Assembly: GCA_016744775.1 (NCBI GenBank)
Contig: JADGDS010000001.1
Location: 161,628 to 225,627, forward strand
From: Candidatus Marithrix sp.
GTDB taxonomy: Bacteria; Pseudomonadota; Gammaproteobacteria; Beggiatoales; Beggiatoaceae
DNA: 64,000 nt
Direction of reading: 5' to 3'
In this document: positions 56,046-64,000 of the stretch, one piece after another
How the letters are laid out: every line of letters starts with the position of its first letter
How positions within the stretch are numbered: the first letter of the stretch is position 1
The notes under the pieces: model-generated
Told to the model about the DNA's origin: nothing
The model's database searches: none
What the model saw: only the letters and a program-made list of their open reading frames with translations
Made by a program: the position numbers and the translations under genes

Positions 56046-56726
56046 ATTTTTTGACAATGCTTCTAAACTATTCATCCATTTATTAAATAAATGACATTTT
56101 TTCCTAATTACAGCTAAACCTATTAATTCTGCTGCATCACATCCGTGAGTTATTTTTTCATATCCTTTATATAAATTTAATAATCTTTTCGAGGGTGCTG
56201 TGCTAGGATTATTATTAATTTCTTCTGGTGAAGAATATGCTTGTATTATTTCATTTAATTCTTTGTACTTTGATTTAAAAGAATATATCTGCATTGTCTC
56301 ATCAAGTGTTGATATATCACTATATAATAATGCTTCAAATTCATGTATTTGAATGTAAGGAATTAGTTTATTATTATTAATATCTTTAGAAAGTGATTCT
56401 TCTAAACAAGTTACAGATTGCTCTATAGTTGTTTTTGAAAGGGCTTGTTTATAACCGGGAAAGTCGTTAGTAAGTCCATAAAAATCAAAAAAAGTTGTTA
56501 AATAGGCTTGCTTATCTTCACTTAACCAGCCAATTATATCATTTCTGAGTTTATGGTAACTAGGCATACCTCCACGGAATACACGACCTTTTTTTCTACC
56601 AGTTGTCACACATCTTACACTGACACTTATAGAATAAGTAGCCAGATGAGGTGTTATGATTCGATTGACAAAAGTTTCTTCTGTTTGACCCTCAACAATA
56701 AAATTTAACCTAGTCCAATCACTCAT
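56040..56726 (-). CDS. DUF4276 (Toprim-like) partner of an AAA ATPase
   Basis: This 228-residue protein has LNFIVEGQTEETFVNRII (about 8-25), carrying the Toprim-type Glu, and TTFFDFYGLTNDFPG (about 78-92), the DxD-like motif, followed by IPYIQIHEFEALLYSD. DUF4276 proteins are coupled to SMC-like ATPases, comparable in logic to OLD nucleases and PARIS AriA/AriB. The start shares one base with the ATPase stop (TAATG). It likely acts as a nuclease or toxin released on infection. Confidence 0.85.
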   Translation of the reverse strand: MSDWTRLNFIVEGQTEETFVNRIITPHLATYSISVSVRCVTTGRKKGRVFRGGMPSYHKLRNDIIGWLSEDKQAYLTTFFDFYGLTNDFPGYKQALSKTTIEQSVTCLEESLSKDINNNKLIPYIQIHEFEALLYSDISTLDETMQIYSFKSKYKELNEIIQAYSSPEEINNNPSTAPSKRLLNLYKGYEKITHGCDAAELIGLAVIRKKCHLFNKWMNSLEALSKNI

Positions 56727-57805
56727 TATGAAGGTCTTCCTTTAAGATAATTTTTTTCCCATAGTTCACTTAGTGAATAATCTTCAAGCCATTTTTCTAA
56801 ATCTGCCTGTTTTAGTCGATTAAATAAAGATATTTGATTTATTCTTTGTGTTACAATCACATCATCTGCTTCAAATTGATCAAGCAAACTCACTGATTGT
56901 GTTGATAAAATTATTTGTTTTGATTTAGATATGCTGCGTATTAAACCTCCTAAGATATTAATGGCAAAAGGGTGTAATCCTAATTCAGGTTCATCAAGAA
57001 TAAGACATGTTGGTGCTTGTACTTGAAGCAATACTGTCGCTAGACATAAGAATCGAAGCGTACCGTCGGAAAGATGATGTGCTGTAAATGGATAGTCTGA
57101 TCCTTTTTCATGCCATTTTAATTCAATAGATGAACTGTCTTCTAATGTTGGCTGCAAAATAAAATCACCAAAAAATGGTGCTACTTTTTGTATTGTCAGA
57201 CAAATAGATTTATATTGTTTTTCATGTTTCAGTTTAAGTTTATAGAGAAAAGCGGCTAAGTTACTGGCATCTTCCCTTAAATAGGCATTATCATGAATGG
57301 AGCCAATTTGTTTTACTTTTGCAGTTCTACCGGTATCATGAAAATGATAAACTTGCCAAGGTTTGATTATTGGCATTAGATGTTTAGCTATTTCATTATT
57401 TTCATGATAAAATTTGGGAAGATTGCTTTCTGAATGTCCTACTCCTAAATTAATTCGTTTTTGTTTACCATTTTGTTGAGAAATTAAGCTTTCATTGGTA
57501 AATATAAATCTATTGTCATAGGTGGGTTCTAGTCTGAATTGATAACCATATGCACCGAATTCTAGTTGGGCTTCTATTGCCTCAGTATGCTTTCTTCCAT
57601 AATATAAAAATGAATCGGCAAAACCATTTTTAGGCACAAAAATACTCAATTGTTCATTAACAATGGCATTTAGTAATTTAAAAAAGGATATGAAATTGGA
57701 CTTTCCAGCACCATTGGCACCAATAAATACATTTAACTGATGTAAATCAATTTCGGTGTTGTTGTGTGATTTATAACCTTTTAAAATTAATTTTTTAAGT
57801 AACAT
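56726..57805 (-). CDS. AAA_21 (RecF/OLD-like) ATPase of a DUF4276 module
   Basis: This 359-residue protein has LILKGYKSHNNTEIDLHQLNVFIGANGAGKSNFISFF with Walker A (about 29-36), signature HLSDGTLRFLCLATVLL (about 243-259), Walker B CLILDEPELGLHPFAI (about 267-282) and QIILSTQSVSLLDQF. It is the sensor or clamp half of the pair with DUF4276. The cassette is bounded by duplicated copies of the DUF4760/mrp intergenic region. Confidence 0.9.
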   Translation of the reverse strand: MLLKKLILKGYKSHNNTEIDLHQLNVFIGANGAGKSNFISFFKLLNAIVNEQLSIFVPKNGFADSFLYYGRKHTEAIEAQLEFGAYGYQFRLEPTYDNRFIFTNESLISQQNGKQKRINLGVGHSESNLPKFYHENNEIAKHLMPIIKPWQVYHFHDTGRTAKVKQIGSIHDNAYLREDASNLAAFLYKLKLKHEKQYKSICLTIQKVAPFFGDFILQPTLEDSSSIELKWHEKGSDYPFTAHHLSDGTLRFLCLATVLLQVQAPTCLILDEPELGLHPFAINILGGLIRSISKSKQIILSTQSVSLLDQFEADDVIVTQRINQISLFNRLKQADLEKWLEDYSLSELWEKNYLKGRPS

Positions 57806-57826
57806 TATAATAAGGATGATAACTGT

Positions 57827-57952
57827 CTAAGTGGTAAGAATTTTATTAGAAATTTTTATCTGCTCATTAATAATCCACAAGCCTAAGCCTAATATTACAA
57901 CTACAGATATTTGTAATAGTAATTCAATAATAAAAATAAAATTTAATTCCAT
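57827..57952 (-). pseudogene. Truncated copy of the DUF4760 gene start
   Basis: A 41-codon frame reads MELNFIFIIELLLQISVVVI..., nearly the same as the first 36 residues of the protein at 54967-55755, then stops. It is divergent from intact mrp, just as the full gene is divergent from the mrp fragment. It is the mirror product of the duplication that brought in the ATPase/DUF4276 pair. Confidence 0.85.
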
Positions 57953-58090
57953 ATCTTCAACCTCTTTATTAAAAGTTATAAAATAGCATTATAAAATATA
58001 TTGTTATAATTTACAATTAATATTGAATTATGCAACCGCAATACCCAAATTTAGCCTTTCAGAATAATTACATTACTAGGATATTATTTA

Positions 58091-59185
58091 ATGACTGATC
58101 TTTCAACATCACAAATTGAAACAGCACTTTCAGAGTATATTGATCCATATTTACAAAAAGATTTAGTATCAGCTAAAGTAGTAAAAGATATTCAAATTGA
58201 TGGTAATAATGTTACAGTAAATTTAAAACTTGGCTTTCCTTCTAAAGGCTATAACGAGACTCTAAGCAAAGAATTAAACCTAAAAATTGCTGCCTTAGAT
58301 GGTGTCAAAGATGTCACTATTCAGATTGAGAATCAAATTGTTTCTCATGCGGCTCAAAAGGGTGTTGATCCAATTAAAGGTGTAAAAAATATCATCGCGG
58401 TTGCATCTGGAAAAGGTGGAGTTGGTAAATCTACTACCGCTGTTAATCTTGCCTTAGCACTTTCTGCAGAAGGCGCAACTGTTGGTATTTTAGATGCTGA
58501 TATTTATGGTCCAAGTCAACCACGTATGCTTGGTCTTAGTAAACAACAGCCTGAATCCAGTGATGGAACTAGTCTTGAACCTGTTATGAATTATGATATT
58601 CAGTCTATGTCTATTGGTTATCTTGTAGAAGAAGATAACCCAATGATTTGGCGTGGTCCTATGGTAACACAGGCTTTAGAGCAATTATTGAAAGATACTC
58701 TATGGCGCGAAGTTGATTATTTAGTTATTGATTTACCACCGGGCACTGGTGATACTCAATTAACTTTAGCTCAAAAAATACCTGTCAGTGGTGCAGTGAT
58801 TATTACTACTCCTCAAGATATTGCTTTACTTGATGCACGTAAAGGATTGAAAATGTTTGAAAAAGTAAATGTGCCAGTACTTGGTGTAGTTGAAAACATG
58901 AGTATTCATATCTGTAGTAAATGTGGTCATGAAGAGCCAATCTTTGGAGAAGGTGGTGGATTACGCATGGCTGAAGAAAGTAAAGTCGATTTGCTAGGTT
59001 CATTGCCTTTAGATATTAGTATTCGTAAAGATGTTGATGATGGTAATCCTACTGTGGTATCTAAACCAGATGGACGTATTGCACAAATCTATCGTGAAAT
59101 TGCTCGCCGTGTATCAGCTAAATTATCTTTACAAGCAAAAGATTACAGCACTAAGTTCCCAACCATTAAAGTTGTAAATAATTAA
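58091..59185 (+). CDS. mrp: Iron-sulfur cluster carrier protein Mrp/ApbC
   Basis: This 364-residue protein has an N-terminal MIP18-type domain (about 5-85; [18 protein letters not shown]), then the P-loop [23 protein letters not shown] (about 101-123), [26 protein letters not shown] and the Cys pair in [18 protein letters not shown] that binds a bridging Fe-S cluster. It transfers Fe-S clusters to apoproteins. It is followed by dcd after 11 bases, an order common in gammaproteobacteria. Confidence 0.96.
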   Translation: MTDLSTSQIETALSEYIDPYLQKDLVSAKVVKDIQIDGNNVTVNLKLGFPSKGYNETLSKELNLKIAALDGVKDVTIQIENQIVSHAAQKGVDPIKGVKNIIAVASGKGGVGKSTTAVNLALALSAEGATVGILDADIYGPSQPRMLGLSKQQPESSDGTSLEPVMNYDIQSMSIGYLVEEDNPMIWRGPMVTQALEQLLKDTLWREVDYLVIDLPPGTGDTQLTLAQKIPVSGAVIITTPQDIALLDARKGLKMFEKVNVPVLGVVENMSIHICSKCGHEEPIFGEGGGLRMAEESKVDLLGSLPLDISIRKDVDDGNPTVVSKPDGRIAQIYREIARRVSAKLSLQAKDYSTKFPTIKVVNN

Positions 59186-59196
59186 TCAGCAGAATA

Positions 59197-59763
59197 GTGA
59201 GTATTAAATCTGATAAATGGATCCGCCGTTTGGCGGATTCTTACAGCATGATAGATCCCTTTGAAGCACAACAAGTAAAACAAAATGCAAAGGGAAAATT
59301 AATTTCTTATGGTACATCTAGCTACGGTTACGATGTCCGTTGTGCTAATGAGTTTAAGGTATTTACCAATATAAATGCGAGTATTGTAGATCCAAAAAAT
59401 TTTGATACACAAAGCTTTGTAGATATTGTAGCGGATGAATGTATTATTCCTCCTAATTCTTTTGCTTTGGCACGTACTGTTGAATATTTTAGAATTCCTC
59501 GTGATATTTTGGCGATTGTATCAGGTAAAAGTACCTATGCAAGAATGGGAATTGTAGTTAGCAATACTGTGATAGAGCCAGAATGGGAAGGGCATATAAC
59601 TTTAGAATTTTCCAACACAACTCCATTACCTGCGAAAATTTATGCTAATGAAGGTGTTGCTCAAGTACTATTTTTAGGAGCAGATGAAGTCTGTGAAACT
59701 TCCTATAAAGATAGGAATGGTAAATATCAAGGGCAAACTGGAGTCACGTTGCCAAAGGCTTGA
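59197..59763 (+). CDS. dcd: dCTP deaminase
   Basis: This 188-residue protein is read from a GTG start, supported because the family conserves the resulting N-terminus [33 protein letters not shown] and [16 protein letters not shown] (catalytic Glu) are diagnostic. It deaminates dCTP to dUTP for thymidylate synthesis. It lies in the mrp-dcd unit and is followed by a terminator. Confidence 0.96.
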   Translation: MSIKSDKWIRRLADSYSMIDPFEAQQVKQNAKGKLISYGTSSYGYDVRCANEFKVFTNINASIVDPKNFDTQSFVDIVADECIIPPNSFALARTVEYFRIPRDILAIVSGKSTYARMGIVVSNTVIEPEWEGHITLEFSNTTPLPAKIYANEGVAQVLFLGADEVCETSYKDRNGKYQGQTGVTLPKA

Positions 59764-59770
59764 TTATTAA

Positions 59771-59809
59771 TTTAGGAATTGAGACTAAAGTCTCATTTCC
59801 TAAATTTTT
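59771..59809 (+). terminator. Rho-independent terminator after dcd
   Basis: TTTAGGAA-TGAGACT and AGTCTCA-TTCCTAAA form a long stem with a 2-base loop, followed by a T-run, between convergent genes. Confidence 0.9.
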
Positions 59810-59813
59810 GATC

Positions 59814-60194
59814 TTAATCAATATTACGCAGAAAATCACCGGTTTTAAAGAAACTTTGTTGTAATTCTTTTTGCAAAGAATCATCTAAGCCAACATCTTG
59901 CATTGCTTTAAACATACAATGTAACCATTGATCACGCTCTTTAACTCCAATCGGAAAGTCAACATGTCGCTGACGAAGCCGAGGATGTCCATGTTTTTCA
60001 ACATATAATTGTGGACCACCGAACCATCCAGAAAGAAATTCAAATAATCTCTCGCGTGCCATTTTTAAATCTGGTGAATGTATATCACGAACTTCTTGCA
60101 CCTCTGGTATGGTATCCATTAAATCATAAAAGCGATTGACTAATTTCAATACAGTTTCTTCACCACCCATACGTTCATATGGTGTTGTTACCAT
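59814..60194 (-). CDS. Group II truncated hemoglobin
   Basis: This 126-residue protein has PYERMGGEETVLKLVNRFYDLM, then FLSGWFGGPQLYVEKHGHPRLRQRHVDFPIG (proximal His in RQRHVDFPI and the group II WFGG/Trp pattern) and WLHCMFKAMQDVG. It binds O2 or NO and probably protects against nitrosative or oxidative stress. Thirteen bases separate it from the OsmC-like gene upstream, so the two likely form an operon. Confidence 0.94.
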   Translation of the reverse strand: MVTTPYERMGGEETVLKLVNRFYDLMDTIPEVQEVRDIHSPDLKMARERLFEFLSGWFGGPQLYVEKHGHPRLRQRHVDFPIGVKERDQWLHCMFKAMQDVGLDDSLQKELQQSFFKTGDFLRNID

Positions 60195-60207
60195 TAAATG
60201 ACTCCTT

Positions 60208-60645
60208 TTATTGATCTAATTCAAGAGTAACAGAAGTTGAATGTTGAAGATTTTCTGAGACTGGACAACGAAGATCAATTTCTTCTAAAAATGCTTTCTT
60301 TTCTTCTATAGACATATCAGCATCAATTTTAGTTAGAACTTTAAAACCAGCAAAGCCACTACGAAGTTCTTTATTTTTTCCCATATAGACATCAGGATCT
60401 AATTCACTGATCACAGTTGCTTCAAAATTTCTCAACGTGATTCTTTTTTGTTTCGCAATAATTTGTCCAATACTTAGTACACAAGCAGCAAGCGAGAAAC
60501 AATTATATTCCAATGGACTTGGACCCTCATTATTTCCACCAGCTAACTTTGGTTGATCAACAATTAAATGATGATCACGTATTTGACCTTCTATTTTAAA
60601 ATTGTCAACTAACTTCGCGCTTATTTTAAATTGTTTTGTAGCCAT
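60208..60645 (-). CDS. OsmC-family peroxiredoxin-like protein
   Basis: This 145-residue protein reads LAGGNNEGPSPLEYNCFSLAACVLSIGQIIAKQKRITLRNFEATV, with the first Cys at about 50 or 58, and a second Cys in LRCPVSENLQHSTSV. The two-Cys arrangement is that of OsmC/Ohr thiol peroxidases or related YhfA-like proteins. It likely forms an oxidative-stress operon with the truncated hemoglobin. Confidence 0.88.
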   Translation of the reverse strand: MATKQFKISAKLVDNFKIEGQIRDHHLIVDQPKLAGGNNEGPSPLEYNCFSLAACVLSIGQIIAKQKRITLRNFEATVISELDPDVYMGKNKELRSGFAGFKVLTKIDADMSIEEKKAFLEEIDLRCPVSENLQHSTSVTLELDQ

Positions 60646-60724
60646 ATTATCTCCTTAATGTTACAGTAATATATTATTATATTCTAATATAACAAGTCAT
60701 GTACTGGAAATTTTTTTTTTAAAT

Positions 60725-60868
60725 TCTCGTTCCCACGCTCCAGCGTGGTAACGCATGTATCGGCGCTCCAGCGCCGAGTAAAATCACTGAAATTACCCAG
60801 TACAAAAAAACACTTGACGCTGGAGCGTCTGTACATGCGTTACCACGCTGGAGCGTGGGAACGAGAAA
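60725..60868. repeat. Long palindromic element, copy D
   Basis: It has the same structure and orientation as copy C at 42419: outer arms TTCTCGTTCCCACGCTCCAG / complement, inner hairpins GGCGCTCCAGCGCC and GACGCTGGAGCGTC. It fills most of the 288-base gap, where no gene is seen. Confidence 0.85.
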
Positions 60869-60933
60869 ATTATACCCGGTATTAAATAATTTTCCTCATA
60901 AGTTTTAGATAATTTTATCAACAACGAATATAA

Positions 60934-62073
60934 TTAAAGATAATCATGTAAGGATCTACTACTGTTGTTAGCATACAAATGCTTGATATTATATAACTTA
61001 ATAACCGTTCCTATTTTAGCTTGCAAAATACCATTAAAAAGTGTTTCTAATTGAACTTGATGATGGAAACGCACCATACTATAGCGTTGTTTAATAAACT
61101 GTTCTCGTTGTTTTTCTAGTTTTTTGTCATAGTATTGATGGTTATCATAACCGTTACATTCCAAAACTAGCATTAGCTTTTCAATAAAGAAATCAGCTTT
61201 GTATTTGCCGATTGGATAATTGCATTGCAAACCAAATCCAGAAAAAACTTTAGTCAAAACTTGCCGCCATTCGATTTCACCTTTAGTCTCTGGTTTAGCT
61301 AAAGAGCTAATTTCTCCAAAAACTCGCTGTTTTAACTCAATTCCAATTAGCGTATCCATGCCAACAGCTATTTTACCAACATCTTCTAAATGATAACCGT
61401 TCATACGTGGAGCTTTATAACCGATTGAACGGATAGTTGAATAATCCAACTTAATTGGTTGAATTTCATTTTTATGTTTTCTAAGAAAACTATTTAAGGT
61501 ACTTTCAGGAACGTCAAGGAATTTGGTGATGTCTTTTTTTATCGCAATTTCCTCATTAACCGAACAATTAAAACCAAATTCTTTGAGTAATTTAGCGGCA
61601 TCTTGATAATGCTGCTGAGCAGTTTTTTGAATGTCAATAGATAAGCCAGCGGCTTGTTTTATAGCGGTATCTAGGGCGGTACGAACTAATGCTGATTGTA
61701 AAAGTACACATCTTCGTCCAATGTGCATCTGATTTTTTTGGAGAACATTATTTCCAACTGCCATAGCATAAGCACGCATTATAGATTCTATAAAATTACT
61801 CTTATAAACAGTCATTTTTCTGTTCTTATGTGGGCTATTTTTAGCAGTCACTTTTACCAAAGTAGTCGCCACGTTCAAACCCACGTCAATAAACGGTTTA
61901 AGCGTTTTTGGGACTCCAGTAGTCGCCACGTTTTGTAAAGCTTTATGGTTCATTCCCAACAAGTCAGCAGTACCACGTTCACTCATAACCGCTGTGCCAT
62001 CATTTAGAACATATCCATCACAAATTATACCGGGTATTAATTCTACTTTTCCATAATGTATAGCTTCTTGCAT
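60934..62073 (-). CDS. Phage-regulator-like N-terminus fused to a DUF559/Vsr-type nuclease domain
   Basis: This 379-residue protein has an N-terminal part (about 1-140; DGYVLNDGTAVMSERGTADLLGMNHKALQNV and YKSNFIESIMRAYAMAVGNN) that recalls phage antirepressor or P63C-type proteins. A middle HTH-like region (about 170-215; ITKFLDVPESTLNSFLRKH) follows. The C-terminal part (about 265-350) has EIEWRQVLTKVF, KYKADFFIEKLMLVLECNGYDNH and KQREQFIKQRYSMVRF, the DUF559/Vsr-like PD-(D/E)XK pattern. NVATT occurs twice with a related GVPKTLKPFIDVG between. Probably phage- or mobile-element-derived. Confidence 0.72.
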   Translation of the reverse strand: MQEAIHYGKVELIPGIICDGYVLNDGTAVMSERGTADLLGMNHKALQNVATTGVPKTLKPFIDVGLNVATTLVKVTAKNSPHKNRKMTVYKSNFIESIMRAYAMAVGNNVLQKNQMHIGRRCVLLQSALVRTALDTAIKQAAGLSIDIQKTAQQHYQDAAKLLKEFGFNCSVNEEIAIKKDITKFLDVPESTLNSFLRKHKNEIQPIKLDYSTIRSIGYKAPRMNGYHLEDVGKIAVGMDTLIGIELKQRVFGEISSLAKPETKGEIEWRQVLTKVFSGFGLQCNYPIGKYKADFFIEKLMLVLECNGYDNHQYYDKKLEKQREQFIKQRYSMVRFHHQVQLETLFNGILQAKIGTVIKLYNIKHLYANNSSRSLHDYL

Positions 62074-62216
62074 AAATAATTTTCCTTTATAAAAAACTTT
62101 TATTATAAAGGAAAAGTTTGTGAATTAAAATTGAAGAATAATAATTTCTAGTTATTTAACTACTTCAACAATAACCATGTCAACCATATATACTTTTGAA
62201 GCCAAATCTAATAGCC

Positions 62217-62265
62217 ATGAAGGGGCGAAATAATGAGTTTTATGTTTTAATACGTCCCTTCAAGG
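62217..62265. repeat. Small imperfect inverted repeat
   Basis: TGAAGGG and CCCTTCA face each other about 30 bases apart within the 292-base gap before the GH114 gene. Apart from this and the promoter at 62306, nothing is recognised in the gap. Confidence 0.4.
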
Positions 62266-62305
62266 CGAGATCATTACAATGTAAAGTTTTTTTCTTAATA
62301 CGATG

Positions 62306-62335
62306 TTGGAAATTGGGAACAAAATCTGTTATAAT
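62306..62335 (+). promoter_or_regulatory. Probable sigma-70 promoter of the GH114 gene
   Basis: TTGGAA (62306-62311), an 18-base spacer and TATAAT (62330-62335) end 30 bases before the chosen start codon. Confidence 0.6.
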
Positions 62336-62365
62336 CAAAAATTATTATTCACAGGAAATTTAAAA

Positions 62366-63640
62366 ATGACCAAGCAATTAACTATATATCTAAAAAGTCT
62401 TTTGTTCCTGATCTTAGTTGGATTACCCGGACTAGCCTCAAGTGTATTCGCAAGTACTCAGATCCTCACCCCAACCAAGCTCAAAAGCCAAAAAGGCAGT
62501 CACAGTGACCAATCACTGGAAGTTTTGACCCAATTTGAGCAAACCAATTCCGATAATGACTGGAATACCTACATTGAGTTCAATCCATCGAAAAAATATG
62601 TTGGCTTTTTTACTTTTAAGCTGCCCAGCAATACAAAGGCAGTTGACCTTAAGACTCTCTCCTTAGAGCTTAACTACCTTGGTCCCACCAAAGCTGAACA
62701 ACGTTGGGTTTGGCATATGCGAAACTTTTGCACCAACAAATTGGTTTTAGTAGGCGACAATAAAAATGCCAGCGATTGGCTATGGACTAAAATGAGTTTT
62801 GATATTAACAATCCCAGTTGTTATGTAAATGATAAGGGTAATCTGAAACTACGTTACTACAGTAATACCAACAAGGATATGAGCAATATAGACTACCTAG
62901 TCCTCAGCTACACCACCAATCAGAAACCTCCTAGCAATTGGTGGCAACCGAAACCGGGTACCAGTTGGCAATGGCAAATCACTGGAAATATAGACACCTC
63001 CTTTAACGTAGATATGTACGATATTGATCTTTTCGATACACCCGTAGCCACCATTAATAAACTTCACAACGATGGACGTATAGTGATCTGCTACTTCAGT
63101 GCTGGTAGCTGGGAAAATTGGCGTGATGATGCAAATGATTTTCCTACCTCTGTACTAGGTAAGACTCTTGACGGTTGGGAAGACGAAAAATACTTGGACA
63201 TACGTGATATAGATTCCTTGGCTCCGATTATGGAAGCCCGCCTTGATGAAGCGGTTAATAAAGGTTGTGATGGTGTAGAGCCGGATAACATAGATAGTTA
63301 TGCCAATGATTCTGGCTTTCGATTAACTTATCAAGACCAATTAAATTACAATATTTGGCTAGCAAATGCAGCACACAAGCGTAATTTGTCTATAGGTATC
63401 AAAAACGATTTGGGGCAAATAGCTGATTTGATACACCATTTTGACTGGGCCTTAAATGAGCAATGCTTTGAATATAATGAGTGCGAGTTGCTGTTTCCAT
63501 TTATACAAGCTGGCAAGGCAGTCTTTGGAGTCGAGTATAATCGTAATACGAATAGCTTCTGCCCGCAAGCCAACGTCATGGAATTTGATTGGCTGAAGAA
63601 GAATCTTGATTTAGATGCGTGGCGAGTTAGTTGTCGCTGA
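62366..63640 (+). CDS. Secreted GH114-type endo-alpha-1,4-polygalactosaminidase-like protein
   Basis: The ATG at 62366 (AGGAAATT ribosome site) begins a signal peptide ending near VFAST (about 28-32), giving 424 residues. A beta-rich N-terminal domain (about 35-195) precedes the TIM-barrel domain (about 210-424): SWQWQITGNIDTS, MYDIDLFDT, RIVICYFSAGSWENWRDDAN, GCDGVEPDNIDSY (acidic catalytic region) and NEQCFEYNECE. The family cleaves galactosaminogalactan-type polysaccharide. The gene is richer in G+C than its neighbours, hinting at transfer. It lies beside glf, so a role in surface polysaccharide is plausible. Confidence 0.87.
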   Translation: MTKQLTIYLKSLLFLILVGLPGLASSVFASTQILTPTKLKSQKGSHSDQSLEVLTQFEQTNSDNDWNTYIEFNPSKKYVGFFTFKLPSNTKAVDLKTLSLELNYLGPTKAEQRWVWHMRNFCTNKLVLVGDNKNASDWLWTKMSFDINNPSCYVNDKGNLKLRYYSNTNKDMSNIDYLVLSYTTNQKPPSNWWQPKPGTSWQWQITGNIDTSFNVDMYDIDLFDTPVATINKLHNDGRIVICYFSAGSWENWRDDANDFPTSVLGKTLDGWEDEKYLDIRDIDSLAPIMEARLDEAVNKGCDGVEPDNIDSYANDSGFRLTYQDQLNYNIWLANAAHKRNLSIGIKNDLGQIADLIHHFDWALNEQCFEYNECELLFPFIQAGKAVFGVEYNRNTNSFCPQANVMEFDWLKKNLDLDAWRVSCR

Positions 63641-63679
63641 GTTTATGGTGGGTTGAAAATAATGTAGTCAACTTTTAGA

Positions 63680-63714
63680 TAAACCTGACAGGTTTTTAAA
63701 ACCTGTCAGGTTTT
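63680..63714. terminator. Double CCTGTCAGG palindrome, terminator between convergent genes
   Basis: AAACCTGACAGGTTTTT and AAAACCTGTCAGGTTTT pair as one long hairpin or two short ones, with T-runs. It separates the GH114 gene from convergent glf and shares its core with 43247 and 54945. Confidence 0.8.
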
Positions 63715-63746
63715 GTTGCGCATTTTATTTCATGCACGTTCCTAAT

Positions 63747-64000
63747 CTAAGAAGTCACCACATGCTTATCAAACAAATGCAAAGCTCGCGCAACCGCTTG
63801 ATCCATATTATAATATTGATATTCCGCTAAACGCCCAGCAAATAATACTTCTCCTTTCAGTTTTTCTGCTTCTTGCTGATACTTTTTATATAATGCCTTA
63901 TATTCATCTTTTGGAATCGGATAATAAGGAGTATTTTCTCCACGTTTATAGGCTTGTGGATATTCCTCTATATAGCTACTGCCATAACTACGTTGACCAG
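63747..64000 (-). CDS. glf: UDP-galactopyranose mutase, C-terminal part
   Basis: The frame is open from the window edge to the TAG at 63747 (84 codons). It reads EEYPQAYKRGENTPYYPIPKDEYKALYKKYQQEAEK then VLFAGRLAEYQYYNMDQAVARAL, the conserved C-terminal signature of Glf. The enzyme converts UDP-galactopyranose to UDP-galactofuranose with a reduced flavin, for surface polysaccharide. The start lies outside the window. Confidence 0.92.
   Translation of the reverse strand, partial: GQRSYGSSYIEEYPQAYKRGENTPYYPIPKDEYKALYKKYQQEAEKLKGEVLFAGRLAEYQYYNMDQAVARALHLFDKHVVTS

Overview
The window is AT-rich bacterial DNA from a gammaproteobacterium. The housekeeping genes are gammaproteobacterial in type and order: grpE-dnaK-dnaJ-dapB, mnmA/hflD, lysC-csrA, sdhCD, apaH, ettA, a Pro-Arg-His tRNA cluster and mrp-dcd. 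A gene resembling dsrS (sulfur-oxidation dsr cluster), several exported caspase-like proteins, many palindromic repeats and a ribozyme intron fit a large filamentous sulfur oxidiser of the Thiotrichales/Beggiatoaceae type. That placement is inference, not proof.

Layout. 1-1.5 kb: two exported caspase-like genes. 1.6-12.9 kb: core genes (nadK, a sigma-32-type promoter with grpE-dnaK-dnaJ-dapB, an FtsK-like protein with destroyed ATPase motifs overlapping recD and a small S24-like gene, mnmA, hflD). 13-14 kb: a tmRNA gene on the minus strand whose T-loop is split by a group I intron carrying a LAGLIDADG endonuclease gene on the opposite strand. 14-20.5 kb: ybeD-like, cyclophilin, a lipoprotein/pseudopilin operon, a lone DGQHR protein, coaBC. 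20.5-28.7 kb: accessory region with a TumE/TumA-type toxin-antitoxin pair, a TPR-OmpA protein, a caspase-FGE protein ending in what looks like a diversity-generating-retroelement variable region, an ATPase/nuclease pair and a glycosyltransferase. 28.7-46.4 kb: core genes (sdhCD, csrA, lysC, P-type ATPase, two OmpA porins, tRNAs, apaH, ettA, dsrS-like, sodium symporter) with small inserts. 46.4-58 kb: dense accessory region (ParA/RHH/Mrr-like module, a dead TIR-like plus membrane protein pair, an orphan ATPase, caspase with TPR-OmpA, a DUF4760 coiled-coil protein, ATPase plus DUF4276). 58-64 kb: mrp, dcd, truncated hemoglobin, OsmC, a nuclease-fused phage-like regulator, a GH114 glycosidase and the end of glf.

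Two themes recur. First, defence-like cassettes sit between an intact host gene and a duplicated fragment of that gene: the symporter 3' end (935 bp, apparently identical), the divergent DUF4760/mrp promoter region, the glycosyltransferase 3' end and a beta-barrel gene 3' end. This is what single-crossover integration of circular DNA would leave, and it suggests a general route for cassette gain here. Second, four exported caspase-like proteins occur. One has Ser where the catalytic Cys is expected, one carries the hypervariable-type C-terminus, and two lie next to paralogous TPR-OmpA proteins, suggesting an envelope-located sensing or conflict module.

All calls come from reading sequence and translations by eye. 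No database search, folding or alignment was run.
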